Positions 1-8,768 of a DNA stretch of 36,638 bases are shown one piece after another. This stretch comes from Pseudoalteromonas sp. H71. GTDB lineage: Bacteria; Pseudomonadota; Gammaproteobacteria; Enterobacterales; Alteromonadaceae. Position 1 is the stretch's first letter. Each line of letters begins with the position of its first letter. The DNA lies in NCBI RefSeq assembly GCF_001468485.1, contig NZ_LODI01000013.1:1-36638 (forward strand), written 5' to 3'. Below the pieces are notes generated by a model, which was not told the DNA's origin, made no database searches, and saw only the letters and a list, made by a program, of their open reading frames with translations. The translations under genes and the position numbers were made by a program.

Positions 1-11
1 GGCTAAAGTCT

Positions 12-539
12 ATGCAAATCGATGATTTGTTAATCACAGAGCGGCAATTAAGTACTCGGTTAAACCAAAGTGTACATGCAGACCGCCGTGGTGAATTTTC
101 ATTGCTGCTGGCAATGCTTTCACAAGATGCTTTAGATTTTAGTCAATTTCATTTACCCAAAACTGAAACTGAAGATACAACCGCAGATGAAGCGCAGTTA
201 AGAGATCAATTAGGGGCAGGACCAAAGCAACCATTAGCGCCCAGTGAATTTAATATGCTAATAGGCCAACTTAATGCACATCGCTTGAGCTTGGTAGGTG
301 AAAATAAAGGTATGGCCGATATAAAACTAAACCAGTGTTTAAACCCCGAGCCTTTTTCGATTAGAGATGACGTAAATCACATACCCCTGACCATTATAGA
401 TAATTGTGAACTTGCTGTGCGCAGGCGAATACAAAAAAACGAAATTGAAATAGATAATCCGAAGATGGATGTAGCAGGCTTTTATAATGTATTAACAGAC
501 GTAAATCAGCGAGAACCATTACATTTGACGATGGCATAA
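12..539 (+). CDS. Conserved hypothetical protein, VC2046/SO_2500-like
   Basis: A 175-residue protein that I recognise only as resembling the uncharacterised VC2046/SO_2500 group of Vibrio and Shewanella; its function is unknown. The N-terminus (MQIDDLLITERQLSTRLNQ) is followed by a stretch rich in Leu and Met (LLLAMLSQDALDF) and an acidic linker. A conserved-looking segment with CLNPEPF lies near residue 115. There is no signal peptide, membrane segment or catalytic motif, so it is probably cytoplasmic. The frame stays open to the left edge of the window, so the true start could lie upstream; the ATG at 12 is used because the family starts in the same way. The family name comes from memory of its general pattern. 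Confidence 0.6.
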   Translation: MQIDDLLITERQLSTRLNQSVHADRRGEFSLLLAMLSQDALDFSQFHLPKTETEDTTADEAQLRDQLGAGPKQPLAPSEFNMLIGQLNAHRLSLVGENKGMADIKLNQCLNPEPFSIRDDVNHIPLTIIDNCELAVRRRIQKNEIEIDNPKMDVAGFYNVLTDVNQREPLHLTMA

Positions 540-665
540 TTTACGTTGCCATAAATAATTTCCAACCATTATCGCCATCATTGATAAGATTTTATGGTGA
601 CACCAAAGCCCAATTGACTAAAATTTGATTTAATGTAAAAAAAGCATCCAAAAATTAAATGCAAT

Positions 666-674
666 TGCTATAAT
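666..674 (+). promoter_or_regulatory. Extended -10 promoter element for the DUF6172 gene
   Basis: TGCTATAAT is a perfect TATAAT preceded by TGn, the extended -10 form that needs little -35 contact. It lies about 60 bases before the ATG at 734. No good -35 is seen 17 bases upstream, which fits an extended -10 promoter. Confidence 0.5.
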
Positions 675-733
675 GGCTATAAATGGTATGACATGAATGC
701 CGTTATCATTAAACCAAGGTAATTAGGAACGTA

Positions 734-1036
734 ATGAAGAAAACATTCACGCTAAATCACGAGAAAATCAAATACCCTCGTATGGTTGATGCTGCGAAGC
801 ATGAAGTGAAAAAATATTTGAAAAGAGAGCGCAACAAAACTCTACCAGAAGATGCAGATTATTGGGCGTTTGACTGTAAGTTCGGTAAAACGGCCGAAGA
901 TGCTCAAGTGGTTCATGTGGCTGAAATCAGCAACTGCATTAGCGATATTGAAAAGCAAGAATTAACGTCTTTCTACTTAGAAATATTAGCGAGACCTGCA
1001 CAGCGCCAACAGTTAGACCTTGATAACGACGAGTAA
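734..1036 (+). CDS. DUF6172 family protein
   Basis: A 100-residue protein of unknown function that matches the DUF6172 family as I remember it. The start MKKTFTLNHEKIKYPRMVDA, the basic stretch KYLKRERNKTLPE and the motif WAFDCKFG near residues 44-51 are typical. It has no signal peptide or membrane segment. The highly basic middle (KHEVKKYLKRERNK) would suit contact with nucleic acid or an acidic partner, but that is inference. It is a single-gene unit, with an extended -10 promoter upstream and a strong hairpin terminator 30 bases after the stop. Confidence 0.75.
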   Translation: MKKTFTLNHEKIKYPRMVDAAKHEVKKYLKRERNKTLPEDADYWAFDCKFGKTAEDAQVVHVAEISNCISDIEKQELTSFYLEILARPAQRQQLDLDNDE

Positions 1037-1065
1037 TAATTAGTTTTGTGCATATCAAACTATTT

Positions 1066-1090
1066 AAATGGGCCCATTGGCCCATTTTTT
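1066..1090 (+). terminator. Rho-independent terminator after the DUF6172 gene
   Basis: A 9-bp perfect stem (AAATGGGCC/GGCCCATTT) with a 4-base loop is followed by a short T run. It ends the 734-1036 transcript. Confidence 0.85.
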
Positions 1091-1352
1091 ATGCCTATAG
1101 ATTACATTCAACCTTTATGCTTTTAAACCAATGCAAAACATTACATATCGTTTTAAGACGTTAACTTTTTTATTGTTAGTAATACTACTTTTAACACCAG
1201 TATAAGCCACTCAATGAATGGAATTAGTATTAAACCTTACGAGTTATAAAGGGAGTTATATTTATAAATATTGCTAAGGCTTTACATTAAATGGTTGTGA
1301 TTGAATAGCTATTAAGTGAGGTGCCCAGTGCACTTTAATTAAAAGATGATTT
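1091..1352. other. Gene-poor intergenic stretch with one possible micro-ORF
   Basis: No gene longer than 25 codons is seen. On the + strand, 1131-1205 reads ATG to TAA for 24 residues: a short basic start followed by FLLLVILLLTPV. That resembles a single-TM microprotein or a broken membrane-protein start, but it has no Shine-Dalgarno sequence. The octamer GAGTTATA occurs twice, 12 bases apart, at 1241 and 1253. I assign no function to either. Confidence 0.3.
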
Positions 1353-1832
1353 TTATGCGCTATGGCATTTTTTATATTTTTTGTTACTACCACATGGGCA
1401 ATCATCATTTCTGCCCACTTTGATATCAGCTACTGGAAATATAATACCATCGAGGTATCGCCACTGGTCTTGCTCTTTAATAAATTGAGACCGCTCGTGT
1501 AATTCACAGTAAAGATTTTGATAAAAGTAGTTTGCCTTGAACTCAACAACTCCTCTATCTCCATCATTGTTTGTATCAATAACAGATAAGCTTATAAATC
1601 GACAACTAGTTGCAAACTCTTTAATTTCTTTGACAGGGTTTTCTGCTTGTTTCTCACTCGCATAAGTTTGGTATATATATTTAGCATTTTTTTGTGCGTA
1701 AGCTGTAAATCGAGAGCGCATTAACTGCTCGGGTGTGTCTGCTTGTTTATCACCTGATAATAGTGGTTCACAGCAGTTTTTGTAATTCTGTTGACTACCA
1801 CACAGGCAAGCGTTGTTATCTAATGAGTTCAT
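1353..1832 (-). CDS. ychJ: YchJ family protein with two SEC-C zinc motifs
   Basis: A 159-residue protein of the YchJ/UPF0225 family. It has a SEC-C-type metal-binding motif at each end: CLCGSQQNYKNCC (about residues 9-21) and CPCGSNKKYKKCH (about 145-157). Between them lies the family's NTF2-like core, which begins with the signature PEQLMRSRFTAYA. SEC-C motifs bind zinc and in SecA contact partner proteins; the cellular role of YchJ is not settled. The length fits the family. It starts 30 bases after the stop of the sulA-like gene on the same strand, so the two are probably co-transcribed and it may respond to the same signal. No clear Shine-Dalgarno sequence precedes the ATG. Confidence 0.9.
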   Translation of the reverse strand: MNSLDNNACLCGSQQNYKNCCEPLLSGDKQADTPEQLMRSRFTAYAQKNAKYIYQTYASEKQAENPVKEIKEFATSCRFISLSVIDTNNDGDRGVVEFKANYFYQNLYCELHERSQFIKEQDQWRYLDGIIFPVADIKVGRNDDCPCGSNKKYKKCHSA

Positions 1833-1862
1833 AAAATTAATAAAAAAATTTAAAACGTTAGT

Positions 1863-2306
1863 TTAACAAGCTTGCTTTAAAGAAGGTACATCAATAACGT
1901 TAGAATTTTTAGTAAAACAATACAACTTCGTTGTTGTCTTATTTAAATCAAGAGATAAATCAGCTAACAGTTGGTTGTTCAACATGTCTGTCCACGTAAT
2001 TACTGCTGCAAAATTACCGTTATAAAGTGCGCTGCGTAATACATACTCTAAATTCACTAGATGTTTTTGCCTAATAACCAATAATTTACTTGTATCTATT
2101 GAGCATGAATCAAGTAAAGCCTTGCTAGGAACATGATCCGGTGCGATTAACAAAGTCCATGCACTTAAGCTGTTGTATTGGTGTAACACCTTTAAAAGCT
2201 CAAATGTCGCAGAAATCTCATCTTCAATTTGAATAACATTTACACAATCAGATAGTTCGTCTTGCTGATAGCTCTTTACTGTTCTTACGGTTATAGGCTG
2301 TAACAT
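1863..2306 (-). CDS. sulA: SulA-like SOS cell-division inhibitor
   Basis: A 147-residue protein similar to SulA, which binds FtsZ and stops septation during the SOS response. The match is to the central SulA fold: WTLLIAPDHVPSKALLDSC corresponds to the E. coli region [20 protein letters not shown], and LEYVLRSALYNGNFAAVITW to the segment with ALRTGNYSVVIGW. E. coli SulA is 169 residues; the N-terminal tail is shorter here. Regulation fits: three TATACAGT repeats and a degenerate LexA-type box lie 23-55 bases upstream. It probably leads a two-gene unit with ychJ. In several relatives sulA sits next to lexA; here lexA is absent from the window. The fold assignment is by eye, and no FtsZ contact residue was checked. 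Confidence 0.75.
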   Translation of the reverse strand: MLQPITVRTVKSYQQDELSDCVNVIQIEDEISATFELLKVLHQYNSLSAWTLLIAPDHVPSKALLDSCSIDTSKLLVIRQKHLVNLEYVLRSALYNGNFAAVITWTDMLNNQLLADLSLDLNKTTTKLYCFTKNSNVIDVPSLKQAC

Positions 2307-2328
2307 GATATCTCGCTCACTGGGTTTA

Positions 2329-2361
2329 TATACAGTACATGTATACAGTAGTTTATACAGT
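2329..2361 (-). promoter_or_regulatory. SOS-like operator: three TATACAGT repeats and a LexA-like box
   Basis: On the + strand the octamer TATACAGT occurs at 2329, 2342 and 2354, at steps of 13 and 12 bases. Within this, 2331-2350 reads TACAGTACATGTATACAGTA, which matches the gammaproteobacterial LexA consensus (TACTGT-N8-ACAGTA) at about 17 of 20 positions; one half-site is inverted relative to the canonical dyad. It lies directly before the sulA-like gene, where a LexA operator is expected. It could instead be the site of another regulator. Confidence 0.5.
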
Positions 2362-2550
2362 GTTATGGCGCAAGTGTTTTTTTGCTATTTTTTTATACAA
2401 ATTCAGAATTTATTTTAAAAAATATTAGAAATAATATTTATCTTATTGATATTTATTGTTTTTTATTTTATCGAAATGCCCGTGTGTGAGTGTTTTTCGT
2501 ACAGGGTGAAAGATTTTTTCATGGGTTTTTAAATATAAAGTATAGATCAG

Positions 2551-2564
2551 TACTGTATACAGTA
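2551..2564. promoter_or_regulatory. 14-bp perfect palindrome sharing the sulA operator octamer
   Basis: TACTGTATACAGTA is a perfect palindrome containing a fourth copy of TATACAGT. It lies about 245 bases upstream of the sulA-like start and 31 bases beyond the stop codon of the Sel1-repeat gene. The CTGT and ACAG half-sites are 2 bases apart, not the 8 of a canonical LexA box, so the binding protein is unknown. The stretch 2365-2550 between the two sites is AT-rich, and I see nothing else in it. Confidence 0.4.
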
Positions 2565-2594
2565 TCTTGAGGGGCTCAGTTTTGGAGGCTCTGG

Positions 2595-3050
2595 CTAAGG
2601 TGCGGAGGGAATTAAATGGGCATACTGTAACTGATGAATTTGTTCATATAGACTTGCGGCATAACATTGAGCATCTTTAAAACGTTTTGTTTCTATATAT
2701 TTTCTTAAATCGGCAAGCGCAACCGTAGCAGGCTCATGACCTTGGGTGCTCGACAAACTTAGCCATGCAACTCCATGAAATACGCTTTGTGGAACGCCTT
2801 GGCCTTTTACAAAAAATAAGCCTAAATAAAATTGCCCACGATGATCACCAGACATTGCCGATAAACGCATCCATTTTGCAGCGAGGGCAGGCTGGCTATT
2901 TTTTAAATAATAGAGTGCCTTATTAAGCGTAGTTTGTTGAGAGCTATCACTTTCAGGAGGCGAACTAGTATCACTTGGTTGTGTCACAAAAGACAAAATG
3001 TTGTCTAATTGCTGTTCTAAATCCTGACCGGTTGGTGTTGTTTTTATCAT
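2595..3050 (-). CDS. Small Sel1-repeat (TPR-like) protein
   Basis: A 151-residue protein with Sel1-like helical repeats: ALAAKWMRLSAMSGDHRGQFYLGLFFVKGQGVP (about residues 54-87) and a following unit with AWLSLSSTQGHEPA. Sel1 repeats form a solenoid that binds other proteins; the partner here cannot be told. The first 45 residues are polar and Ser/Thr/Gln-rich, probably disordered. There is no signal peptide, unlike many secreted Sel1 proteins, which suggests a cytoplasmic role. An in-frame TGA three codons upstream fixes ATG 3050 as the first possible ATG. It stands alone: the next gene on this strand is almost 290 bases away. Confidence 0.7.
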   Translation of the reverse strand: MIKTTPTGQDLEQQLDNILSFVTQPSDTSSPPESDSSQQTTLNKALYYLKNSQPALAAKWMRLSAMSGDHRGQFYLGLFFVKGQGVPQSVFHGVAWLSLSSTQGHEPATVALADLRKYIETKRFKDAQCYAASLYEQIHQLQYAHLIPSAP

Positions 3051-3169
3051 ATGCTGTCATTCGGTATAGTTAATTACTTCAATAGTTTAGTATATCGCAA
3101 GGTAAAATGTCCTGAAAAATATACTTTTTATGATAAAATCTTGCTACTTTTTATTGTTGTAAGTTCATT

Positions 3170-4462
3170 ATGCTCGAAGCTTTATTTAAAATTAACGAAA
3201 ATGGGTCCACGGTTCGCCGAGAATGCGTTGCGGGGATGACTACTTTTATCACTATGGTTTACATTGTATTTGTGAATCCGGCCATGTTAGCAGAAGCAGG
3301 AATGGATCAAGGGGCTGCTTTTGTTGCTACTTGTATAGCTGCTGCAATCGGTTGTTTTATTATGGGGTTGTGGGCCAATTATCCATTAGCCTTAGCGCCT
3401 GGTATGGGGTTAAACGCCTTTTTTACTTACGGCGTTGTATTAGGTATGGGATACACGTGGCAAGCTGCGTTGGGCGCAGTATTTATGTCGGGCTGTATCT
3501 TTTTATTGTTAAGTTTATTTAAGGTTAGAGAATGGATAATAAATGCCATTCCTTTAGTGTTAAAGCGGGCTATTGCGACAGGTATTGGTGCGTTTTTGGC
3601 CTTAATTGCCCTTAAAAATGCTGGGATTATTGTGGCAAGTCCTGCTACATTTGTGCAGTTGGGAGACATAACATCTCCGGGACCGCTACTGGCTATATTC
3701 AGTTTTTTTATTATTGCGGCATTGTTATATCGTGATTTTAAAAGTGGGGTTTTGATCAGCATATTATTGGTCACTGCTATCTCACTTGGTTTAGGTTTAG
3801 TTGAATACCAAGGAATTATCGCAGCCCCTCCTTCAATCCTACCTACTTTTATGCAATTGGATTTTGCTGCAGCTTTAGAACTTTCAATGCTTAGCGTTAT
3901 TTTTGCATTTTTGTTTGTCGATTTGTTTGATACGTCGGGCACGCTTGTTGCTGTAACTCAAAAGGCTGGTCTTGCAGATGAAAAAGGAAACATGCCACGT
4001 TTAGGGCGTGCCCTCAGTGCTGATAGCTCAGCCACTATTGCAGGTGCAATGTTAGGTACTTCAACGACTACATCTTATATAGAGTCAGTTGCGGGTGTAT
4101 CTGTTGGCGGACGTACAGGCTTAACTGCAGTTGTAGTTGGCTGCTGCTTTTTACTTATGATGTTTTTTGCGCCGTTAGCTAATATGGTACCGGCTTATGC
4201 AACAGCGGGCGCAATTTTGTATGTTGCTGTACTGATGCTACAAAACCTTAAGTTTGTAGATTGGGATGATATGACAGACGCAATTCCCGTCGCCGTTGTA
4301 CTGTTGATGACTCCGCTTACGTTTTCAATTGCCCATGGTATTGCACTTGGTTTTATTTCATACACGGCGGTTAAGCTACTTTGTGGTAAACGCAGCGACA
4401 TAACAATTAGCGTGTGGATATTAACTGCGTTATTCATCGTTAAATTCGCGTTTTTATCGTAA
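3170..4462 (+). CDS. NCS2-family purine permease, AzgA/GhxP type
   Basis: A 430-residue inner-membrane transporter of the nucleobase-cation symporter-2 family, AzgA-like subgroup, which imports adenine or guanine/hypoxanthine with protons. The N-terminal signature runs from VRRECVAGMTTFITMVYIVFVNPAML. APGMGLNAFF (about residues 75-84) and FVDLFDTSGTLVAVTQKAGL (about residues 249-268) are substrate-site regions of the family. GTSTTTSYIESVAGVSVGGRTGL near residues 295-318 is the second conserved motif. Length and the 12-14 hydrophobic segments fit the family. The exact base cannot be read from sequence alone. I see no purine riboswitch or PurR box upstream. It ends at a long bidirectional terminator. 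Confidence 0.92.
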   Translation: MLEALFKINENGSTVRRECVAGMTTFITMVYIVFVNPAMLAEAGMDQGAAFVATCIAAAIGCFIMGLWANYPLALAPGMGLNAFFTYGVVLGMGYTWQAALGAVFMSGCIFLLLSLFKVREWIINAIPLVLKRAIATGIGAFLALIALKNAGIIVASPATFVQLGDITSPGPLLAIFSFFIIAALLYRDFKSGVLISILLVTAISLGLGLVEYQGIIAAPPSILPTFMQLDFAAALELSMLSVIFAFLFVDLFDTSGTLVAVTQKAGLADEKGNMPRLGRALSADSSATIAGAMLGTSTTTSYIESVAGVSVGGRTGLTAVVVGCCFLLMMFFAPLANMVPAYATAGAILYVAVLMLQNLKFVDWDDMTDAIPVAVVLLMTPLTFSIAHGIALGFISYTAVKLLCGKRSDITISVWILTALFIVKFAFLS

Positions 4463-4550
4463 GTATTAAATTTCTATTTTGATAGATAACTATCAGTGAT
4501 GTTTAGTTATGTATTTCTGTTGAAGTGTTCAAATTTCGGTTATAAAAGTT

Positions 4551-4597
4551 AATATAATATAAAAAGCCCATACAATGTATGGGCTTTTTATATTATT
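4551..4597. terminator. Bidirectional terminator between the permease and coiled-coil genes
   Basis: A 13-bp core stem (AAAAAGCCCATAC/GTATGGGCTTTTT, 3-base loop at 4574-4576) is extended on both sides by complementary A/T runs. T runs on both strands let it serve both converging genes. Confidence 0.9.
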
Positions 4598-4613
4598 CAG
4601 TGGAAAGCAGCTG

Positions 4614-5372
4614 TTACCATTTCTTTTTTGGGGCAAACAGCACATCTAAATCGTCTTGTTCTTGCTCGTTTTTCTTTTTTAGAGCGCTTGCGTTAGACGC
4701 TTTTAGCTCAACGCTAATTTCCTCAAGGTAACGTTCTACTTCTTGACGTTTGGCATTTACATATTCGTCTGAATAAGGCACTGCACTAAGCGTTGCATAG
4801 GCTTTTTCAAAATATTGTCTAGCAGAGCCAACCATACTAGCAGAACGTGCCGAAATACCTCGTTTAATTTGGCTTTCAATATTTATTTTGAGTTGTAGCT
4901 TTTCAAGCTGTTTGTCTTCACCAGTAAAAACCTGGCTATTAATACGCCCTTTGCTGTGTTCAGAGCGTAGTATTACACGTAGTTTTTTTATGCCCTGAAT
5001 TAACGCAACCAGTTGTTTATCGTTGCTTGGTAACGCCATTGAGTCGCTGTTAGTTCCTTGAACAGGATTAGAAAGGTGCTGTTTCATTTCCTCTAAACGG
5101 CTTTTTAATGCTTTTGAAGTTGGAGAATGAGTAACCATTGTTTTTAGTGCTTCAGCAATTCGGCTTTGTAATACTCTAATAACGTTTTCAGATAACGGAA
5201 TATTAGCCTGATTCATCAATGCTTCTTCAGTTTCTTCTATGATCGCCTTTTGTTTAGTGAGTTCTTTTCGGCGCTCATTTTCTTGTTTTTCTTTGTGTTG
5301 CTGAACAGCACTTACCCAAAGTGCAATCACAACCAAAGCAACTATAAGGACAATTATAATAGACACGATCAT
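4614..5372 (-). CDS. Membrane-anchored coiled-coil protein, unknown function
   Basis: A 252-residue protein with one strong N-terminal membrane segment (MIVSIIIVLIVALVVIALWVSAV, residues 1-23). A highly charged helical region follows, rich in Lys, Glu and Gln and likely coiled coil (QQHKEKQENERRKELTKQKAIIEETEEAL). A C-terminal half with helical segments holds a conserved-looking stretch, IKRGISARSASMVGSARQYFEKAYATL. The tail is Asp-rich and then basic (DDLDVLFAPKKKW). The segment and charge pattern suggest an anchor in the inner membrane with the bulk in the cytoplasm. I do not recognise a characterised family; similar proteins occur in Shewanella and Vibrio, sometimes under the unsupported name DNA repair ATPase, but no ATPase motif is visible. 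It is transcribed alone. Confidence 0.75.
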   Translation of the reverse strand: MIVSIIIVLIVALVVIALWVSAVQQHKEKQENERRKELTKQKAIIEETEEALMNQANIPLSENVIRVLQSRIAEALKTMVTHSPTSKALKSRLEEMKQHLSNPVQGTNSDSMALPSNDKQLVALIQGIKKLRVILRSEHSKGRINSQVFTGEDKQLEKLQLKINIESQIKRGISARSASMVGSARQYFEKAYATLSAVPYSDEYVNAKRQEVERYLEEISVELKASNASALKKKNEQEQDDLDVLFAPKKKW

Positions 5373-5484
5373 GGTGTAATTCTCGGATTCATAACCTAAT
5401 TTTTTAATCTTACATTAAATATAAGCTATCGGGGTAGTTTTGCGCGAATTAACTTTAAATTAGGTAAATTAACTGTTGTTAAAT

Positions 5485-5601
5485 ATGCGGACTATGAGAT
5501 TAATTCGTCTAATCATGGCTACCTCAAGTATATTTATTATGCTAGCCTTGAGCACCACTTCGATAAATGCACGCTATATGCTTAATCAACGCTTCCAGTA
5601 A
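5485..5601 (+). CDS. Possible 38-residue secreted or membrane peptide
   Basis: A short open frame runs from ATG 5485 to TAA 5601. The start is basic (MRTMRLIRLI), followed by a hydrophobic stretch (MATSSIFIMLALSTTSINA) ending in a signal-peptidase-like NA, and then a nine-residue tail. That layout looks like a signal peptide with almost no mature part. It lies 64 bases before cysB on the same strand and could be a leader peptide, a microprotein or the remains of a larger secreted protein. No good Shine-Dalgarno sequence precedes it; the second ATG at 5494 is an alternative start. Confidence 0.3.
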   Translation: MRTMRLIRLIMATSSIFIMLALSTTSINARYMLNQRFQ

Positions 5602-5620
5602 AACTGATTTAGCTTTATAG

Positions 5621-6643
<1,023 letters not shown>

Positions 6644-6660
6644 CGCTGAATCTGAAAACA

Positions 6661-6694
6661 AAAAAACCGGCTATTTTTAAATAGCCGGTTTTTT
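6661..6694. terminator. Bidirectional terminator between cysB and sdaA
   Basis: The stem AACCGGCTATTT/AAATAGCCGGTT (12 bp, 2-base loop) is flanked by A4 on the left and a T run on the right, so it works in both directions. Confidence 0.9.
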
Positions 6695-6708
6695 TGTTTA
6701 GGGGTGGC

Positions 6709-8085
6709 CTAACACTCAATAATGTTAACGGCTAAACCCCCTCGTGCAGTTTCTTTGTATTTTGTTTTCATATCATTACCTGTTTCAAGCATGGTTTTTA
6801 TTACTTTATCAAGTGATACCTTTTGCTCGCCACTACCACGAATGGCCAATCGAGACGCATTGATAGCTTTTATCGCTCCCATCGCATTGCGTTCAATACA
6901 AGGAACTTGCACTAAGCCGCCGACGGGGTCACATGTCAAACCCAGATTATGCTCCATGCCTATTTCTGCTGCGTTTTCAACTTGTACAACATTACCGCCC
7001 ACAATTTCAGTCAATGCTCCGGCGGCCATTGAACAAGCAACCCCCACTTCACCTTGGCAACCCACTTCGGCGCCAGAAATAGACGCATTCTTTTTATATA
7101 AAATACCAATTGCAGCGGCTGTTAGTAAGTAACGCGTGGCAATGTCACGATCTACTTCTTTTACAAATGTGTGATAATACATAAGCACAGCGGGTAGGAT
7201 GCCAGCAGCACCATTAGTGGGGGCTGTTACCACTCGTCCACCGGCGGCATTTTCTTCATTAACGGCAAGTGCAAATAAGTCGACCCAATCCATTGCTCTG
7301 AGTGGATCGTTGCTCACTTCGATATTCAGTTTTAAGTATAGGCTGGGGGCACGTCGTTTTACTTTTAAACCGCCAGGTAAAATTCCTTCAGTACGCATTC
7401 CGCGCTCAATACATGCTTTCATTACTTGCCAAATATGAAATAACTCATCTTTTATAGCGCCTTCGGTTCGAAGTGTGCGTTCGTTTTTCATCATTAAGCT
7501 TGACACACTTAGGCCAGAATCTTTACACATTTCAAGTAGTTCTTTTGCGCTACTAAAAGGGTAGGGTGCTGGGTTTTCTTCTCTAATATCGAGCGCTGCT
7601 TGTTTTTCGTTTTCAAATTCTTCGTCGGTAACAATAAACCCGCCACCGATAGAGTAGTAGACTTTGCTGTAAAGCTTTTCACCATTATTTGAAGCAATAA
7701 TCTCCATTGCATTAGAATGCTTTGGGAGCGTTTTACGACGATGAAACACAATAGCACCTTGCTTAGGAAAGTTGGCTTTGTGTGTTTGGTTTAAATAAAT
7801 AACTTGTTCTTGTTCGATAGTTAATAAAATATCATCGACTAAATCGGCATCGATTGTTTCTGGGTCATAGCCTGCTAAGCCAAGTACAACCGCTTTGCCA
7901 GAACCATGGCCTATACCTGTTTGCCCTAATGATCCATATAGCTCTACTTTTATATCGGTAACACTTTTTAATAGCTGTTTTTCATGGAGCTCATTAACAA
8001 ATAAGCGTGATGCGCGCATTGGGCCGACGGTGTGTGATGACGAAGGGCCAATACCAATGCTAAACATATCAAATGCACTGATCAT
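6709..8085 (-). CDS. sdaA: L-serine ammonia-lyase (iron-sulfur type)
   Basis: A 458-residue single-chain L-serine dehydratase that converts L-serine to pyruvate and ammonia with a [4Fe-4S] cluster. The N-terminal beta domain carries [17 protein letters not shown] (about residues 9-25); the C-terminal alpha domain carries the cluster cysteines. Cys343 (GCQGEVG), Cys385 (LTCDPVGG), Cys396 (VPCIERN) and the final residue Cys458 (NIIEC) match in number and position the four cysteines I recall from the Legionella enzyme, where the terminal Cys caps the cluster in a tail-in-mouth form that substrate displaces. The gene follows pabB and nudL on the same strand, the order also found in E. coli, with a 101-base gap that may hold its own promoter. 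Confidence 0.96.
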   Translation of the reverse strand: MISAFDMFSIGIGPSSSHTVGPMRASRLFVNELHEKQLLKSVTDIKVELYGSLGQTGIGHGSGKAVVLGLAGYDPETIDADLVDDILLTIEQEQVIYLNQTHKANFPKQGAIVFHRRKTLPKHSNAMEIIASNNGEKLYSKVYYSIGGGFIVTDEEFENEKQAALDIREENPAPYPFSSAKELLEMCKDSGLSVSSLMMKNERTLRTEGAIKDELFHIWQVMKACIERGMRTEGILPGGLKVKRRAPSLYLKLNIEVSNDPLRAMDWVDLFALAVNEENAAGGRVVTAPTNGAAGILPAVLMYYHTFVKEVDRDIATRYLLTAAAIGILYKKNASISGAEVGCQGEVGVACSMAAGALTEIVGGNVVQVENAAEIGMEHNLGLTCDPVGGLVQVPCIERNAMGAIKAINASRLAIRGSGEQKVSLDKVIKTMLETGNDMKTKYKETARGGLAVNIIEC

Positions 8086-8186
8086 AGTGTGTGTCTCTTA
8101 TTAATTTACTCAGCCCGAGGCTGCTCTTTGAACGGTCGAGCATAATAACGCGGAATTGTTAGCATGTAACTATTATTAACGAAGAT

Positions 8187-8768
8187 TTAAACTGGTAAGG
8201 CGAGTTGTTTTGTAAAGTTTTTTATAATGCTAGCGGTTGCTCCCCATAGTAACCCGTGGGGGGTAACAAATCCTTGCAGGATAATTTCTTTACCAAAACG
8301 TTGAAATGGCAAAGGTTGCCAGTTAGCTTCATTACTTAACTCACCTACAGAAAGTAAAAAGCTGGCTTGCACTTCATTATGATCGTTTATCCACTGCGTA
8401 TTTTTATTCAAAACACATACGTAGGGACGAATACTAAACCCAGTCAAAGTAGCGTACTCTGGTAAATTGCCAAGGATATTGACATCTTTTTGCGCAATGT
8501 TTAATTCTTCTTTCAATTCACGTAGTGCCGTTGTGCGAAGAGTTTTGTCATTCGCTTCAAACTTACCACCGGGTAAGCAAATCTCACCTGGGTGATGATG
8601 TAGATAGGTAGGGCGCTTACACAGTAAAATATGTGCATGCCCGGCTACATCAATAATAGGCAGCATAACAGCACTGGCACGTTTATTTCGAGAATCTTTT
8701 ATTTGATTTGGCGCAGCTGTTGGGCTTAATTGAAAACGTGTTTTAATGAAGTCGCTATTCAAGATCAC
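8187..8768 (-). CDS. nudL: CoA pyrophosphatase, Nudix family (NudL-like)
   Basis: A Nudix hydrolase of about 193 residues, of the group that cleaves coenzyme A and related nucleotides. Just before the Nudix box lies the CoA-pyrophosphatase signature LLCKRPTYLHHHPGEICLPG (about residues 48-67). The box follows with GGKFEANDKTLRTTALRELKEEL; its glutamates bind the metal. Length fits E. coli NudL (192). It overlaps the end of pabB: the GTG at 8768 shares GTGA with the pabB stop, a typical coupled start and my preferred one. A TTG at 8771 and another at 8762 are alternatives. Co-transcription with pabB is almost certain. Confidence 0.9.
   Translation of the reverse strand: MILNSDFIKTRFQLSPTAAPNQIKDSRNKRASAVMLPIIDVAGHAHILLCKRPTYLHHHPGEICLPGGKFEANDKTLRTTALRELKEELNIAQKDVNILGNLPEYATLTGFSIRPYVCVLNKNTQWINDHNEVQASFLLSVGELSNEANWQPLPFQRFGKEIILQGFVTPHGLLWGATASIIKNFTKQLALPV

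Noticed and set aside
1131..1205. 24-residue hydrophobic micro-ORF as a separate gene
   Set aside because: There is no ribosome site and no evidence beyond a hydrophobic run, so it is only mentioned in the intergenic entry.
3051..3239. Small ORF upstream of the permease on the + strand
   Set aside because: It runs out of frame into the permease start, has no ribosome site and no recognisable product.
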